Origin: Imbricaverruca yamaguchii
Taxonomy: Eukaryota > Arthropoda > Thecostraca > Neoverrucidae
NCBI GenBank assembly: GCA_034440575.1
Contig: JAOTOL010001646.1
Span: 2,759,501-2,823,500, forward strand
Direction: 5' to 3'
DNA: 64,000 nt
In this document: piece by piece, positions 46,185-57,320 of the stretch
Layout: each line of letters starts with the position of its first letter
How positions within the stretch are numbered: the first letter of the stretch is position 1
Program-made: the position numbers and the translations under genes
The notes under the pieces: generated by a model
Told to the model about the DNA's origin: nothing
The model's input: only the letters and a program-made list of their open reading frames with translations
Databases searched by the model: none

Positions 46185-46185
46185 T

Positions 46186-46250
46186 TACACCCAGGTGTGC
46201 GCCATGATTGGCCCTTGGTTCCAGGTACACCCAGGTGTGCGCCATGATTG
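46186..46250 (+). repeat. duplicated 25-bp start of exon j
   Basis: TACACCCAGGTGTGCGCCAT plus GATTG occurs at 46186-46210 and again at 46226-46250, where it is the beginning of exon j. The first copy is intronic. Confidence 0.95.
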
Positions 46251-46331
46251 CCGGCAACGCCGACGTCGACCGAGAGGTGCGTCTGCAGTACGCCAAGCAT
46301 CTGACGGGACATGCGGCCGCCAAGACAGATC
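46225..46331 (+). CDS. TRAPPC10: TRAPPC10 exon j
   Basis: The acceptor TTGGTTCCAG at 46224 gives the phase required by exon i (AG+G, Arg). It reads YTQVCAMIAGNADVD and REVRLQYAKHLTGH, ending KTD plus one base before GTGAGT. It matches family text ENYLQTSSLLASDHHLTEEE RKHFCQEIL in spacing and character. The inner CACCCAG/GTGTGC would give the wrong phase. Confidence 0.87.
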
Positions 46332-47703
46332 GTGAGTGGCGCTGCCGACGGCGTCGGTGCCGTAGCGTTTGAAGCTAGTGACGTGGTTCCAAGAGATGTA
46401 CTCCTCGAACCTGTTTGGAGCTCACCCAGTGGGCTCCCTGTACAGTTTTGATGAACGTACAGCCAAAGCTCGATTTTATATGCCATGATTGAACGTGGAC
46501 TCGGATGTAACGCGACGAGTCATTGGACCTGTTTTATTTGATTTTTTGGGCATTCTGGAACTGAGGGGTGTTTGGTGTGCTAATTTCCTGTTTTGGCGGA
46601 GTCAAGTATACTGGTTCTCGAGCCACAAGGTGATAATTAAGAGCCTGCACCTCCAACCCCAAAGGTGTCCAAACCAATCGAACACCTCGAGGTTAGCCTC
46701 CGTTGGCTGAAAACCCAGAAGGCGCGCCACATGGAAGTTCTCTAACTCAAAATCTTTTTAGATTTCTCTCGCAGCTAGCGACATGCTACGTTCAAGGAAG
46801 GAACACTATGACTTTTTGATGATATAAACTGTAAAAGTGATTGCTAATATTCTTAAATGTTTTATTTGTTTTGTTTCTTTAAAGTTTTCCTAATGATTAT
46901 TTGTTACAGGTTTTACTGTAGCATCAACGATTTATTCGCGGAATTATTTAATTTAAGCGTAATTTACTTACCAGAAGGTAAACGTGCAAAACTTGGTCAA
47001 ATGGGGATGCTTTAACATGTTAGGACAGCATTCGGTAAGTCTGGGCGCTGATTTCCTTGAACCTAGATTTTGCGCGTCTCCGCTTCTTGCGCGATGACAT
47101 TTGTGGGCCTCAACGATCGCGTCATGACGGGGCCCCACTGTACTTTAATGCCTTCATTTCCCTCTGATAAGTATGAGCGCCGTGTGGCACATTTGCCAAT
47201 TGATGTCATTGAGTTGCCGCACGCACACACGTATTGCAACTATGCCAGGTGGTGCCTCACACGGCCCTACGCGCACTGCCGCGCTCATCGTATCTTTCGC
47301 AATGTGGCTTGCATTTCAGCTGTATAATCGGCCAGGCGAGAGCTAGGTCAATTCTCCTGGTGTGTGCATGTCTTCCTCATGTCCGCATCGACCACATGAT
47401 ATTTCTATTGTTTAAAGTTTATGTCTAGTTTTATATGCATCGACAACCATTTATCAAGATTGGAATAGCCAGTGTAAAAAGTTCCTAAATTCATTCGCGC
47501 GTGCATTTTTGCCCTCGCCTATCCTCACCGTACACCATAGAAGATCGCCTTTGACTCTAGCGGGCAGCCCATCAGACATTGCAGTCTGGACGGTGGACCC
47601 TGGGAGTGCGACCTGATGTCGGGTCACTGGCGGCAATGCGGCGCGGATGCGGTGCGGCCTCGGCCGGCCGACCTGACGCCCTGACGCGCGGTGCCGTCCA
47701 CAG
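46332..47703 (+). other. TRAPPC10 intron j
   Basis: No gene or named repeat seen. AT-rich near 46800-46960. Confidence 0.45.
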
Positions 47704-47807
47704 CGGTGGTCACCTGCGGCCACCACGTGCTCGCCGTACGGTCGGTGCGCGTCGCCGAGTCGCAGCTGCAGCCCTTCTCGGGCGCCCGCTTCGAGGTGGT
47801 GCTGAGC
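47704..47807 (+). CDS. TRAPPC10: TRAPPC10 exon k
   Basis: The acceptor is TCCACAG and the donor CTGAGC/GTGAGT. Two bases complete Pro; it then reads VVTCGHHVLAVRSVRVAESQ, LQPFSGARFEVVLS, phase 0. It matches family text PGHKIVLPMHSFAQLRDLHF ... CVEITMYS, the start of the beta-rich region. Confidence 0.88.
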
Positions 47808-47842
47808 GTGAGTTGGCCCCGTCCGTGGTCTGTGCTAGATGA

Positions 47843-48002
47843 GGGGACGAGCAGTCTAGGGGTAGATTGATCGTCTCGCAATCGAAAGGTTGTGGGTTCG
47901 AGTCTCACCTGTCACTACTCTGCGCCCGCGACCGATCGGCGTGAGATATTGGCGACGCGACATGACGCAGCGGTCGATGTGTCGTAAAACCGACATCTAA
48001 CC
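47843..48002 (+). mobile_element. SINE family 2 copy
   Basis: The head is GGGGACGAGCAGTCTAGGGG with B box GGGTTCGAGTC. The body CACCTGTCACTACTCTGCGC follows, and the tail GGTCGATGTGTCGTAAAAC. Other copies are at 51420 and 54162. Confidence 0.85.
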
Positions 48003-48224
48003 GGTACTGGATGGCGGTGGTCGGACGCCGCTCGGCCGGTCCACAGGGCAGTCACGTTTCTGGAAACCGCACGGGCGCAAAATGACCAAAATAGCCGGCA
48101 CGCCGCGATGAGCTAATCCGCCTCCACCATCTGATGGTCGCTGTGACCTTGGTTGTGTGTGATGGTCCGAGGTGCATGCACGGCTGCACTTGGTGCAGCC
48201 GTGGTGCAAAGGTGGGTATTTGTG

Positions 48225-48772
48225 ACGGCGACAGGTGCAGGTGACAGCGGCGGGTACGAGACGACAGGTGCAGGTGACAGCGGCGGGTACAAGATGACAG
48301 GTGCAGGTGACAGCGGCGGGTACAAGGTGACAGGTACAGGTGACAGCGGCGGGTACAAGGTGACAGGTGCAGGTGACAGCGGCGGGTACAAGATGGCAGA
48401 TGCAGGTGACAGCGGCGGGTACAAGGTGACAGGTGTAGGTGACAGCGGCGTGTACAAAGTGACAGGTGCAGGTGACAGCGGCGGGTACAAGGTGACAGGT
48501 GCAGGTAACAGCGGCGGGTACGAGGTGACAGGTGCAGATGACAGCAGCGGGTACAAGGTGACAGGTGCAGGTGACAGCGGCGGGTGCGAGATGACAGGTG
48601 CAGGTGACAGCGGCGGGTACAAGGTGACAGGTGCAGGTGACAGCGGCGGGTACAAGGTGACAGATGCAGGTGACAGCGGCGGGTACAAGGTGACAGGTGC
48701 AGGTGACAGCGGCGGGTACAAGATGACAGGTGCAGGTGACAGCGGCGGGTACAAGGTGACAGCGGGTGCGTT
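48225..48772 (+). repeat. 33-bp minisatellite
   Basis: About 16-17 units of GTGACAGGTGCAGGTGACAG plus CGGCGGGTACAAG with point changes only. The length is always 33, which is 11 codons (VTGAGDSGGYK in one plus frame). All three minus-strand frames are also open. It is in TRAPPC10 intron k, not at a splice site. CAGGTG and AAGGTGACA recur as donor-like motifs. Confidence 0.95.
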
Positions 48773-49729
48773 CCACGACATATCGACAAATGCACTTTAC
48801 CCCATAATTGTTTTATTGAAACCAAAATTTATTCACTGGGTAGTCTTTGGCTCTGAATACGGGTGTGTAAATTTCAGCCTGATTCGGCCAACGTTTTTTA
48901 GCTATAGCCTCAGGCATTGTTTTTAAGTCAAATAACGTGGGTTAGTTTGACGATGGATATCTCATCAATAAGGGTGGCAAATTTTGTATATTTCAGGGGA
49001 AAAAGGATCAACTGAAGCATTCCCGAAATGAGATATCAATATTTACTACATTTGATCTCGTGACCAAGACCTCCCTTGACCCATAGCCCATAGAAATTGA
49101 CAAATTTTACGGCGGAAGTGAAAGTGCACATGATTTCGCTGACCAAGCAGCAAGAAAAACTATTGCGTTCTTATAAATATCCGATATGGCCGTCGACTCT
49201 TCATGAATGTGCTTTTGCGTTTTTCGGGTAGGTCTGACTTCGTATAAGCTTTCTTCCATTGAAAAGGTACACGAGGTAGAACAATGACATACATATGATT
49301 GGAAAATGCTTTCTTTCTGAGGAAAAACATTCCCACGTTTTTAATGCGGATTTTGTAGCTTCCCTTGAAACCATCACGAATTTCAAGGGCTCTAGCTACC
49401 GATAGGTCACACATCGGTTTATTTACGCCTGGCGACGCAATCGTACTTCGGAAGAACTGATATGTATTGAATAACATCAAACATGAAAATAAGATAACCC
49501 GACCTCACTGAATCAGATTATATTACCTACATATTGCATCTGGCGCGGTAGGTAGATACCCATGACACATATGGGATCACTGTTTCGGCGTTCAAGCTTT
49601 ACGCAGGTTTATCATTTTTTGCTGAAGAATAAGCATTGCGTCTCGGTGGACTGCTTGATGACTATGTGTCAAATAAAAGCCGAGGTGTTTGTCTCGCGCG
49701 TGTCTTCCCTCCCACCTCATCTGCACTTC

Positions 49730-49763
<34 letters not shown>

Positions 49764-51265
49764 ATACTCCTCATCCGTACATAGCTCAATACTCTCCAGC
49801 CTAGTGGCGGTTTAGAAGGAGATAAAGGTGCCTGCGTTGTTGCCAGCAGACAACAGAGGGGGTGACATCGGGAAGGAAACAACAACAGGTTTGGCAGAGC
49901 CGGAACAGTATACGAATCAGTTTTCGAAAACGCCTGGTGGAAAGAGGACGTAGTTATTTTTTCAACGCACATAAACAACACATTATTGCAATAGTCACTG
50001 TGTCGATTCTTATCGTCGCCATACACAGCGAATAACGCAATATTGCTGAAATATCGGTACGCTCCATTGAAAACGAAAACATCACATTACCAGAGGTGTG
50101 GGTTTGTGTGTAAAATTTCCAAAATGTTTATCAGGCCTTACACAAAAATATCTCCGATTTTTACATATTTTTTTCTTCTCAATCAGCGTCAGGCGTGAAA
50201 AGAATGAACAGGATGCACCGAAGGAAAACTTGAGGCCAACAAAAGTCGAAACTCTGGCAGTCTTAGAAGAATAAAACCTGCCAAAATCGACAAATATCCA
50301 AAATTCAATTTACGGAAATGTTTGAAATCAAAGTTGGCTTTCCATCGTAGAAAATGTGTTTCGTTGGCTGCGGCTATCTGTACCTGTTGAGAACCCCCTG
50401 AAGTATTTCATATGCATAGCTTTACAAATTTCTGAATGCACATGCAATTTCGAAATTAACTGGTTAGAAAAAAACATCTTCAGATTACAAAAAAAAAATA
50501 TCCTGGACCGAAGCGATACGCCAGAATGAGTTGTTTCAGATACCATCATATCATAATCTGCCAATTGATATGTTCTACCTCAAAAAGCCATTTCCGGAAA
50601 TCCAAGTTGTTTGCCACGCTTTTGTTGCCAGATGTGATGCCTTACTACACGTTGCAGTGACCATAAATCACAGATGACGGCATGGGTGCAAAATGACCCT
50701 AGATGTCTACGCGCTCTTAAACTCCAATCCACCACCACTACCATCACAGATGACGGCCTGAAAAAAACCTATTTGCTCGTATTTCTTTTTCTTTTAATTT
50801 CCGAGCATATTTTGAGAATCTTAAGGTGCCCACGGTGCCATATTTCATGTTCACTCTCGCAATTCGGTTTCGGCGAACTTAGAAATCGACGCCGTTTGTA
50901 ACGATTCGGTTATCAAAGCCAAACCGATTCCGTTTGATCTGCTTTCATTTTCCCAACATGCATAACATTGCACTGCGCAGTGTCCCATGCGGAATGTCCA
51001 CATGCGCAGTGTCTCAAGAACGTGAGTAATGGAGTCGCATGAATGTTGTAATGATGTTTCCCCGCACAGCCTACGTGCACTGTGACAGCAAAGAGTGGTT
51101 TGTAACATGTTTGTTGCCGTAGTATTCCCACATGATGCGAATGGGCGCTGCATGACCGATGTAGTCGATGCGCCCCTAAACTCCAATAACCAACCAACCA
51201 CATGCTGCGAGGTGTTCCAAGTGACGACAGTGCCACTGCTCTTGTGAGTGGTTCAGCGTGTTTCT
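48773..51265 (+). other. TRAPPC10 intron k, middle part
   Basis: AT-rich, no exon seen. A (TA)n run lies at 49733-49762. CATGACCGATGTAGTCGATG at 51152 starts a repeat tail of the SINE-like type ending AATAACCAACCAACC at about 51200. Confidence 0.45.
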
Positions 51266-51269
51266 CTGT

Positions 51270-51419
51270 TGGGGTGGTGTGTGTCCGCCGGTGTTGCGGC
51301 GTGCCGTGTACACAGCGGTCTGTACCGGCGACTCGGCCACTGCTGGGGTGGTGTGTGTCCGCCGGTGTTGCGGCGTGCCGTGTACACAGCGGTCTGTACC
51401 GGCGGCTTGGCCACTGTTG
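51270..51419 (+). repeat. 74-bp tandem duplication upstream of exon l
   Basis: Two units start TGGGGTGGTGTGTGTCCGCC at 51270 and 51344 and end CGGCCACTGCTG / TTGGCCACTGTTG. The unit end matches the exon l acceptor region CGGCCACTGTTGCAG. A SINE begins where the third unit would start. Confidence 0.9.
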
Positions 51420-51583
51420 GGGGACGAGTAGTCTAGGGGTAAGTTGCTCGTCTCACCATCGAAATGTTGTGGGTTCGAGTCCCACCTGTCGCTACTCTTC
51501 GCCCGCGACCATTCGGCGTGAGAGATTGGCGACGCTACATGACTCAATGGTCGATGTGTCGTGAAACCAATAACCAACCAATC
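51420..51583 (+). mobile_element. SINE family 2 copy inserted at the exon l acceptor
   Basis: The head is GGACGAGTAGTCTAGGGGTA with B box GGGTTCGAGTC; the tail is AAACCAATAACCAACCAATC. The 11-bp GGCCACTGTTG at 51409-51419 is repeated at 51584-51594 as a target duplication. The exon starts 14 bp after the SINE. Confidence 0.9.
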
Positions 51584-51597
51584 GGCCACTGTTGCAG

Positions 51598-51716
51598 GTG
51601 GAGAGCCGCGTGCTCCTGCCGCTGCCGCTGCAACGTATCCGCGCCGACGTGCAGCCCGACGAGCAGCCGGAGCCGCTCAGTCGCAACACCAGCTCGGCCA
51701 GCACCTCCAGCTCAGG
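51598..51716 (+). CDS. TRAPPC10: TRAPPC10 exon l
   Basis: The acceptor is GTTGCAG and the donor TCAGG/GTGAGA. It reads VESRVLLPLPLQRIRADV, then a Ser-rich stretch NTSSASTSSSG, with two bases left over. It matches family text MYSQMPVPVHVEQIVVNV. The Ser-rich end replaces the less conserved KTAEWL region and is low complexity. Confidence 0.88.
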
Positions 51717-51879
51717 GTGAGACATCTCCTCACGGGAAATTCATCAAAACTTGTACACCTGGGAACTTGTTCCGCTACTTAGAGCGTAACCGCCAAACTA
51801 CGTCACACCAAGGTAATATTTTCCTTACGTGCAAGCCTAGGATAAACGTTATGGGCGCGAATGATCAGCTCTTTGTGGG

Positions 51880-52060
51880 TTTGGTTCAGGGTGCAACTAG
51901 CTCCCTCGGGTGTCTCCAGTCCAGAGTGAGATAGCGCTCCGTGGGTTTGGTTCAGGGTGCAAGCAGCTCCCTGGTGTCTCCAGTTCAGAGTGAGATAGGC
52001 TCCCTGGTCTCTCCATTTCAGAGTGAGATAGGCTCCCTGGTGTCTCCAGTTCAGATTTGG
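51880..52060 (+). repeat. roughly 35-bp repeats resembling the exon l donor
   Basis: Three to four units of GTCTCCAGTTCAGAGTGAGA plus TAGGCTCCCTG. The exon l end reads CCTCCAGCTCAGG/GTGAGACATCTCC, so the unit looks like a mutated copy of the junction with the GTGAGA kept. Confidence 0.8.
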
Positions 52061-52365
52061 CAATGCAATAGGCTTTTACTAGTTTAGTAACACTTATTGT
52101 TTTAAAAGTACATCTTTAATATATTCATAGACATTCAACACAAACGTTTTCCCAGGTAAACCTCAGTGCCTGTGACATTCTGCAGATAGGCATTTTCCGC
52201 ATTGCGTGTGCATGTCGGCCAGCATAACTCAGCATAACTCGACCATCGGTGACTTCGTTGTGGAACTGGTAGCAACAACAATCAATCCATATTCAGACTG
52301 GATTGCAGTGTGGCTTTACAACACACCCAGCAACTGAGGCCGTGTGGTGTGGCCTGCTTCTGACC

Positions 52366-52455
52366 CTGGCAGAAGGGGCGAACATCGCTGGGAGTCGAAC
52401 CCCGTACATCTGGCACGCCAGGCGCTCAGCTTAACCATTGAGCTACCGACGCTCC
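52366..52455 (-). mobile_element. tRNA-like sequence, probably a SINE head or tRNA pseudogene
   Basis: On the minus strand it has A box TAGCTCAATGGTTAAGC, a GCGCCTGGCGTGCCAG anticodon-arm-like hairpin and B box GGGGTTCGACTCC. The expected acceptor stem (GGAGCGT with its partner) does not pair, so I do not call a functional tRNA. Confidence 0.55.
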
Positions 52456-52543
52456 TCATCCATATTCATATTCTTATTTGCAATTGTGTGGTTATCCATC
52501 CGAACAGTGGCTATTCCTCCCCGGGTCATGATTGGTCGGTGGG

Positions 52544-52672
52544 ATATCAAAGGTCCCGGGCTCAACACTCGCACCGCTCGGCACATTTCCAAATCCCGCG
52601 GCCCACCGGCGAAGCAGTATGGGCGGCGCCGTTAGCCGTGCGTCATGAATCACACAATAAACAACAAACAGT
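52544..52672 (+). mobile_element. SINE family 1 copy, 5'-truncated
   Basis: It starts inside the tRNA-like head (GATATCAAAGGTCCCGGGCT). The body includes AAATCCCGCGGCCCACCGGC and the tail CACACAATAAACAACAAAC. Confidence 0.82.
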
Positions 52673-53049
52673 GGTTAGTGGGTGCGCACAGTTAGCGACA
52701 TCATCGGCATCAGATGCACACTCGACATGATAGCATCGGCCAAGACAGCCGAAAACACACGTACTCCGTCCGGTACGTGGGCCGCGGTACTCCCGCTTAG
52801 CCCGCTTAGTCCCGCTTAGCCCCCAGTAAGGTGCTCTCTGCAATCTGCCGTGCGCCTTTTGCAATTCGAGTGAAGGTAAATATGTCCTCTCTGGGTTCTA
52901 TTTCTTCAAGTAGTCAAAACCTGTATATATCAATCTGGATAGCTAGCTCATCGGCCGGTTGGCGATTCTCCCGTCTCCTCTCCTCCTTGACACGGTGTGT
53001 AAAGTGATCTCATTTCCCTACCGTGATGGAAGGCCCGGTCAGGTCATGC

Positions 53050-53572
53050 TATCTGTCTCTCTATATATCTCTATATCTCTCTCTATCTCTATTCCTCGCT
53101 ATCTACTCTCTCACACTCCCACTCACTTTCACTTGCTCGCTCTCGCTTTCTCTTGCTCTCTCTTGCTCTCTCTTGCTCTCTCTCCTCTCTCACTCTCTCA
53201 CTCACTCCTCACTCACTCTCTCCTCTCTCCTCACTCCTCACTCACTCTCCTCCTCCCCTCCTCCTCCTCACTCCTCTCTCTCTCTCTCCTCTCTCCTCCT
53301 CCTCTCTCTCTCCTCCTCTCTCTCTCTCTCCTCTCTCTCTCTCCTCTCTCCTCTCTCCTCTCTCTCTCTCTCTCACTCACTCACTCACTCACTCACTCAC
53401 TCACTCACTCACTCTCTCTCTCTCACTAACTCACTCACTCACTTACTCACTCACTCACTCTCTATCTTTTTCTCTCGCTCTCTGTCACTCACTCTTGCTC
53501 TCGCTCTCTCTGTCATTCTCACTCTCACTCACTCTGTCACTCTCGCTCTCATTGTCACTGTCACTGGCTTGA
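53050..53572 (+). repeat. CT-rich simple repeats (CTCTCT, CACTCACT)
   Basis: More than 500 bp of nearly pure pyrimidine with ACTC blocks end about 40 bp before the exon m acceptor, so they act as an oversized polypyrimidine tract. Confidence 0.95.
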
Positions 53573-53609
53573 CACATTTCTGAGTGACGCTACCGTGCGA
53601 TGTGGCCAG

Positions 53610-53792
53610 GTCGTCACGTCGCGCGGCCAGCCAGTGTCCGGCATCGCCGGCGTCGCCGGCCTCGCCGCCGACGGCGGCCATGCTGGACGAGTCCGACGAC
53701 CAGCTGCAGCTGGAGGAGAACATCGAGTACAAGCAGGACAAGAGTCTCAGCGCCGCCACACTCGTCTGTCGAAACGCGTTCAAGGTGCTCAG
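53610..53792 (+). CDS. TRAPPC10: TRAPPC10 exon m
   Basis: The acceptor is GTGGCCAG and the donor CTCAG/GTGAGG. One base completes Gly; it then reads SSRRAASQCPASPASPAS, MLDESDDQLQLEENIEY and LVCRNAFKVL plus AG. It matches family text MFERSPSDNSLNTTGIICRN. The ASP repeat is low complexity and specific to this lineage as far as I know. Confidence 0.9.
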
Positions 53793-54161
53793 GTGAGGCA
53801 GCCGACGCAGACGAGCCGGTGGCTTCGGCGGTGCAGTATGCAGGCTGGCGTGTTCGTGTTCGGTGATGTGTATGGCGTGTTCGCGCTTGCGGTTGTGTGT
53901 GCGTTTGTGCGGGCACAAGCTAGTTCTTTGTATGTATCGATTGAAGAGTGAGTGCTGTTGATTTATCTTAATGCTGTTGGCTGGTGCGTTTACCGGTAAT
54001 GGTTTGCAACCGTACTGTGATTTTGTCGGCAGTCTCTGCTGCATTTCGTGAGAGGTACTAATGCCGATGCGGATTTTCTTTTGAGGTTGGGTCCCATGAA
54101 TCATCCCGTTTGACCCCCAGTGCACACGCCTAGACTTGTAGGTAATGTTCTGGTTTCTCCT

Positions 54162-54330
54162 TTGGGATGAGTAGTCCAATGGTGAGTTGCCCGTCTCGCA
54201 ATCGAAATATTGTGGGTTCGAGTTTCACCTGTCGCTACTCTTCGCCCGCGACCAATCGGCGTGAGAGATTGGAGACACTACAAGACTCAACGGTCGACGT
54301 GTCGTAAAAAAGCCAATAGCCATCTAACTT
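54162..54330 (+). mobile_element. SINE family 2 copy
   Basis: The head is GGGATGAGTAGTCCAATGGT with B box GGGTTCGAGTT; the body is CACCTGTCGCTACTCTTCGC and the tail CGACGTGTCGTAAAAAAGCC. Confidence 0.85.
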
Positions 54331-54359
54331 CTCGCTTTTGTCTCATCTGTCCTGCTTAC

Positions 54360-54905
54360 TCATCCTGGCTGAATTCCCTGGCCTGTTCCTGTACCACATA
54401 TATCGGGCTGAATCTCCCAGTATTCCTGTGCTGCCTACCGGGCTGGATCATCCAGTCTGTTCCTGAACCGTTCGCCTATCTGAATCGCTCAGTCTTTTCA
54501 TGCACTGCCTGCCAGGCTGAATATCCCATTCAGGCTGAATGCCCCATTCTCAGTCTTCCCCAATACTGCGTGCCTGGAATCCCTCGGTATGGTGCCGCTC
54601 ACCTGGGTTGTTCACTCCTGCTCTGCTGGCTCCCTACCCGCTGCTTTGTTCACGGCCTGGCAGTTCAGCTATACCCATTCATTGTTTAGCTGCGCACTGC
54701 CCGGCCACGCCTCCCTTGTGCGCCAATGCGCGGCTAGAGCTCCGCCCGCCGGCCGGCCGCTGCGGGTCATTGGCGACCCTGGCCGACCTTGACCCGGATC
54801 GGTCGGCTGTGACGGACACCGAGGTCGTGGTATGACCATTGGCGACCCTGGCCGACTTTGACCTGGACCGGCCGGCTGTGGCGGACACTGAGGTCGGGGC
54901 ATGAA
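54360..54905 (+). repeat. degenerate repeats and a 68-bp duplication
   Basis: From 54360 to 54560 a degenerate GGGCTGAATCTCCCAGTxTTCCTG-type unit recurs about five times. At 54767-54902 two copies of a 68-bp unit follow each other, each starting CATTGGCGACCCTGGCCGAC. Confidence 0.7.
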
Positions 54906-55274
54906 CTGACCTGGCCAGACCTTTCGCTGCAGCTCGATGAATATCTTCAGTGTGGTTCACTACCTTGTCACTGAGACAGCGGCACGTGGGAACAAGAGCA
55001 GTACATCCACGGAGCACACTATCCAGCCTGTCCATCCGAGCTCTTGGGCTGCCTGATCACTCGTCCAAGTTCTGAACTATCGGTGATTCCGAACTGGATT
55101 GTACCGCACCGTGGGCGCTTGTGTCCATGTTATCTCCATGCCTCCTTGCTCGGGTGCCTTTCGTTTACATTGATCCACGATTTCCGCTCTTGCTCCGCCC
55201 GTGCCATGTGTGTGGCTCGCCACCCTCACTGGTGGCCCCCGCTCCAGCCTGTCGCTCCCCCCCCCCCGTCGGCG

Positions 55275-57312
55275 TGCTATTGACTCGCGTGCCCGGCGGC
55301 CCTACTCTACCATCTACTCTCCCGCCTCTGCCGCTGCCAGAGTGTGTGTCTGTCGACTCACGTATCGGGCGGCCCTACTCTACTATCTACTCTCCCGCCT
55401 CTGCCACTGTCAGTGTGTGTGTCTGTCGACTCACGTATCGGGCGACCCTACTCTACTGTCTACTCTCCCGCCTCTGCCGCTGCCAGTGTGTGTGTCTGTC
55501 GACTCACGTATCGGGCGCCCTACTCTACTGTCTACTCTCCCGCCTCTCTGCCGCTGCCAGTGTGTGTGTTTGTCGACTCACGTATCGGGCGACCCTACTC
55601 TATCTACTCTCCCGCCTCTCCGCTGCCAGTGTGTGTGTTTGTCGACTCACGTATCGGGCGACCCTACTCTACTGTCTACCTCCCGCCTCTGCCGCTGCCA
55701 GTGTGTGTGTTTGTCGACTCACGTATCGGGCGACCCTACTCTATCTACTCTCCCGCCCTCTGCCGCTGCCAGTGTGTGTGTTTGTCGACTCACGTATCGG
55801 GTGACCCTACTCTACCATCTACCCTCCGCCTCTGCCGCTGCCAGTGTGTGTGTTTGTCGACTCACGTATCGGGCGACCCTACTCTACTGTCTACTCTCCC
55901 CTCTCTGCCGCTGCCATGTGTGTGTTTGTCGACTCACGTATCGGGCGGCCCTACTTATCTACTCTCCCGCCTCTCTGCCGCTGCCAGTGTGTGTGTCTGT
56001 CGACTCACGTATCGGGCGACCCTACCTACTATCTACCTCCCGCCTCTGCCGCTGCCAGTGTGTGTGTTTGTCGACTCACGTATCGGGCGACCCTACCTAC
56101 GTCACCTCCCGCCTCTGCCGCTGCCAGTGTGTGTGTTTGTCGACTCACGTATCGGGCGACCCTACTCTACTATCTACTCTCCCGCCTCTGCCGCTGCCAG
56201 TGTGTGTGTTTGTCGACTCACGTATCGGGCGACCCTACTCTATCTACTCTCCCGCCTCTGCCGCTGCCAGTGTGTGTGTCTGTCGACTCACGTATCGGGC
56301 GACCCTACCCTACTATCTACTCTCCCGCCTCTCTGCCGCTGCCAGTGTGTGTGTTTGTCGACTCACGTATCGGGCGACCCTACTCTATCTCTCTCCCGCC
56401 TCTGCCACTGTCAGTGTGTGTTCTGTCGACTCACGTATCGGGCGACCCTACCCTACTGTCTACTCTCCCGCCTCTGCCACTGTCAGTGTGTGTGTCTGTC
56501 GACTCACGTATCGGGCGACCCTACTCTACTGTCTACTCTCCCACCTCTCTGCCGCTGCCAGTGTGTGTGTCTGTCGACTCACGTATCGGGCGACCCTACT
56601 CTACTGTCTACTCTCCCGCCTCTGCCGCTGCCAGTGTGTGTGTTTGTCGACTCACGTATCGGGCGACCCTACTCTATCTACTCTCCCGCTCTCTGCCGCT
56701 GCCAGTGTGTGTGTTTGTCGACTCACGTATCGGGCGACCCTACTCTACTGTCTACTCCCGCCTCTGCCGCTGCCAGTGTGTGTGTTTGTCGACTCACGTA
56801 TCGGGCGACCCTACTCTATCTACTCTCCCGCCTCTCTGCCGCTGCCAGTGTGTGTGTTTGTCGACTCACGTATCGGGTGACCCTACTCTATCTACTCTCC
56901 CGCCTCTGCCGCTGCCAGTGTGTGTGTTTGTCGACTCACGTATCGGCGACCCTACTCTACTGTCTACTCTCCCGCCTCTCTGCCGCTGCCAGTGTGTGTG
57001 TTTGTCGACTCACGTACCGGGCGGCCCTACTCTACTATACACTCTCCCGCCTCTGCCGCTGTCAGTGTGTGTTTGTCGACTCACGTATCGGGCGACCCTA
57101 CTCTATCTACTCTCCCGCCTCTCTGCCGCTGCCAGTGTGTGTGTTTGTGGCTCACGTATCGGGCGACCCTACTCTACTGTCTACTCTCCCGCCTCTCTGC
57201 CGCTGCCAGTGTGTGTGTCTGTCGACTCACGTATCGGGCGACCCTACTCTATCTACTCTCCCGCCTCTCTGCCGCTGCCAGTGTGTGTGTCTGTTGGCTC
57301 ACGTATCCGGCG
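55275..57312 (+). repeat. 66-73-bp minisatellite reaching the exon n acceptor
   Basis: About 28 units of GTGTGTTTGTCGACTCACGT, ATCGGGCGACCCTACTCTAC, TGTCTACTCTCCCGCCTC, TGCCGCTGCCAGT. The last unit (TGTTGGCTCACGTATCCGG) runs straight into CGCGCCGCAG of exon n. Every unit carries a perfect-looking acceptor (pyrimidines then CTGCCGCTGCCAG). Length variation in steps that cycle the frame gives false plus-strand frames of 500-690 codons. Confidence 0.95.
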
Positions 57313-57320
57313 CGCCGCAG

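Noticed and set aside
46226..46240. CACCCAG/GTGTGC as the exon j acceptor
   Set aside because: It gives a phase that does not join to exon i. The upstream TTGGTTCCAG joins in phase and restores the expected length.
48052..48926. Three minus frames and one plus frame of 220-260 codons
   Set aside because: They arise from the 33-bp array. Openness in several frames at once shows unit composition, not coding.
52366..52455. Functional tRNA gene on the minus strand
   Set aside because: Boxes A and B look good, but the acceptor stem does not pair and the T stem has a mismatch, so I call it SINE-like or a pseudogene.
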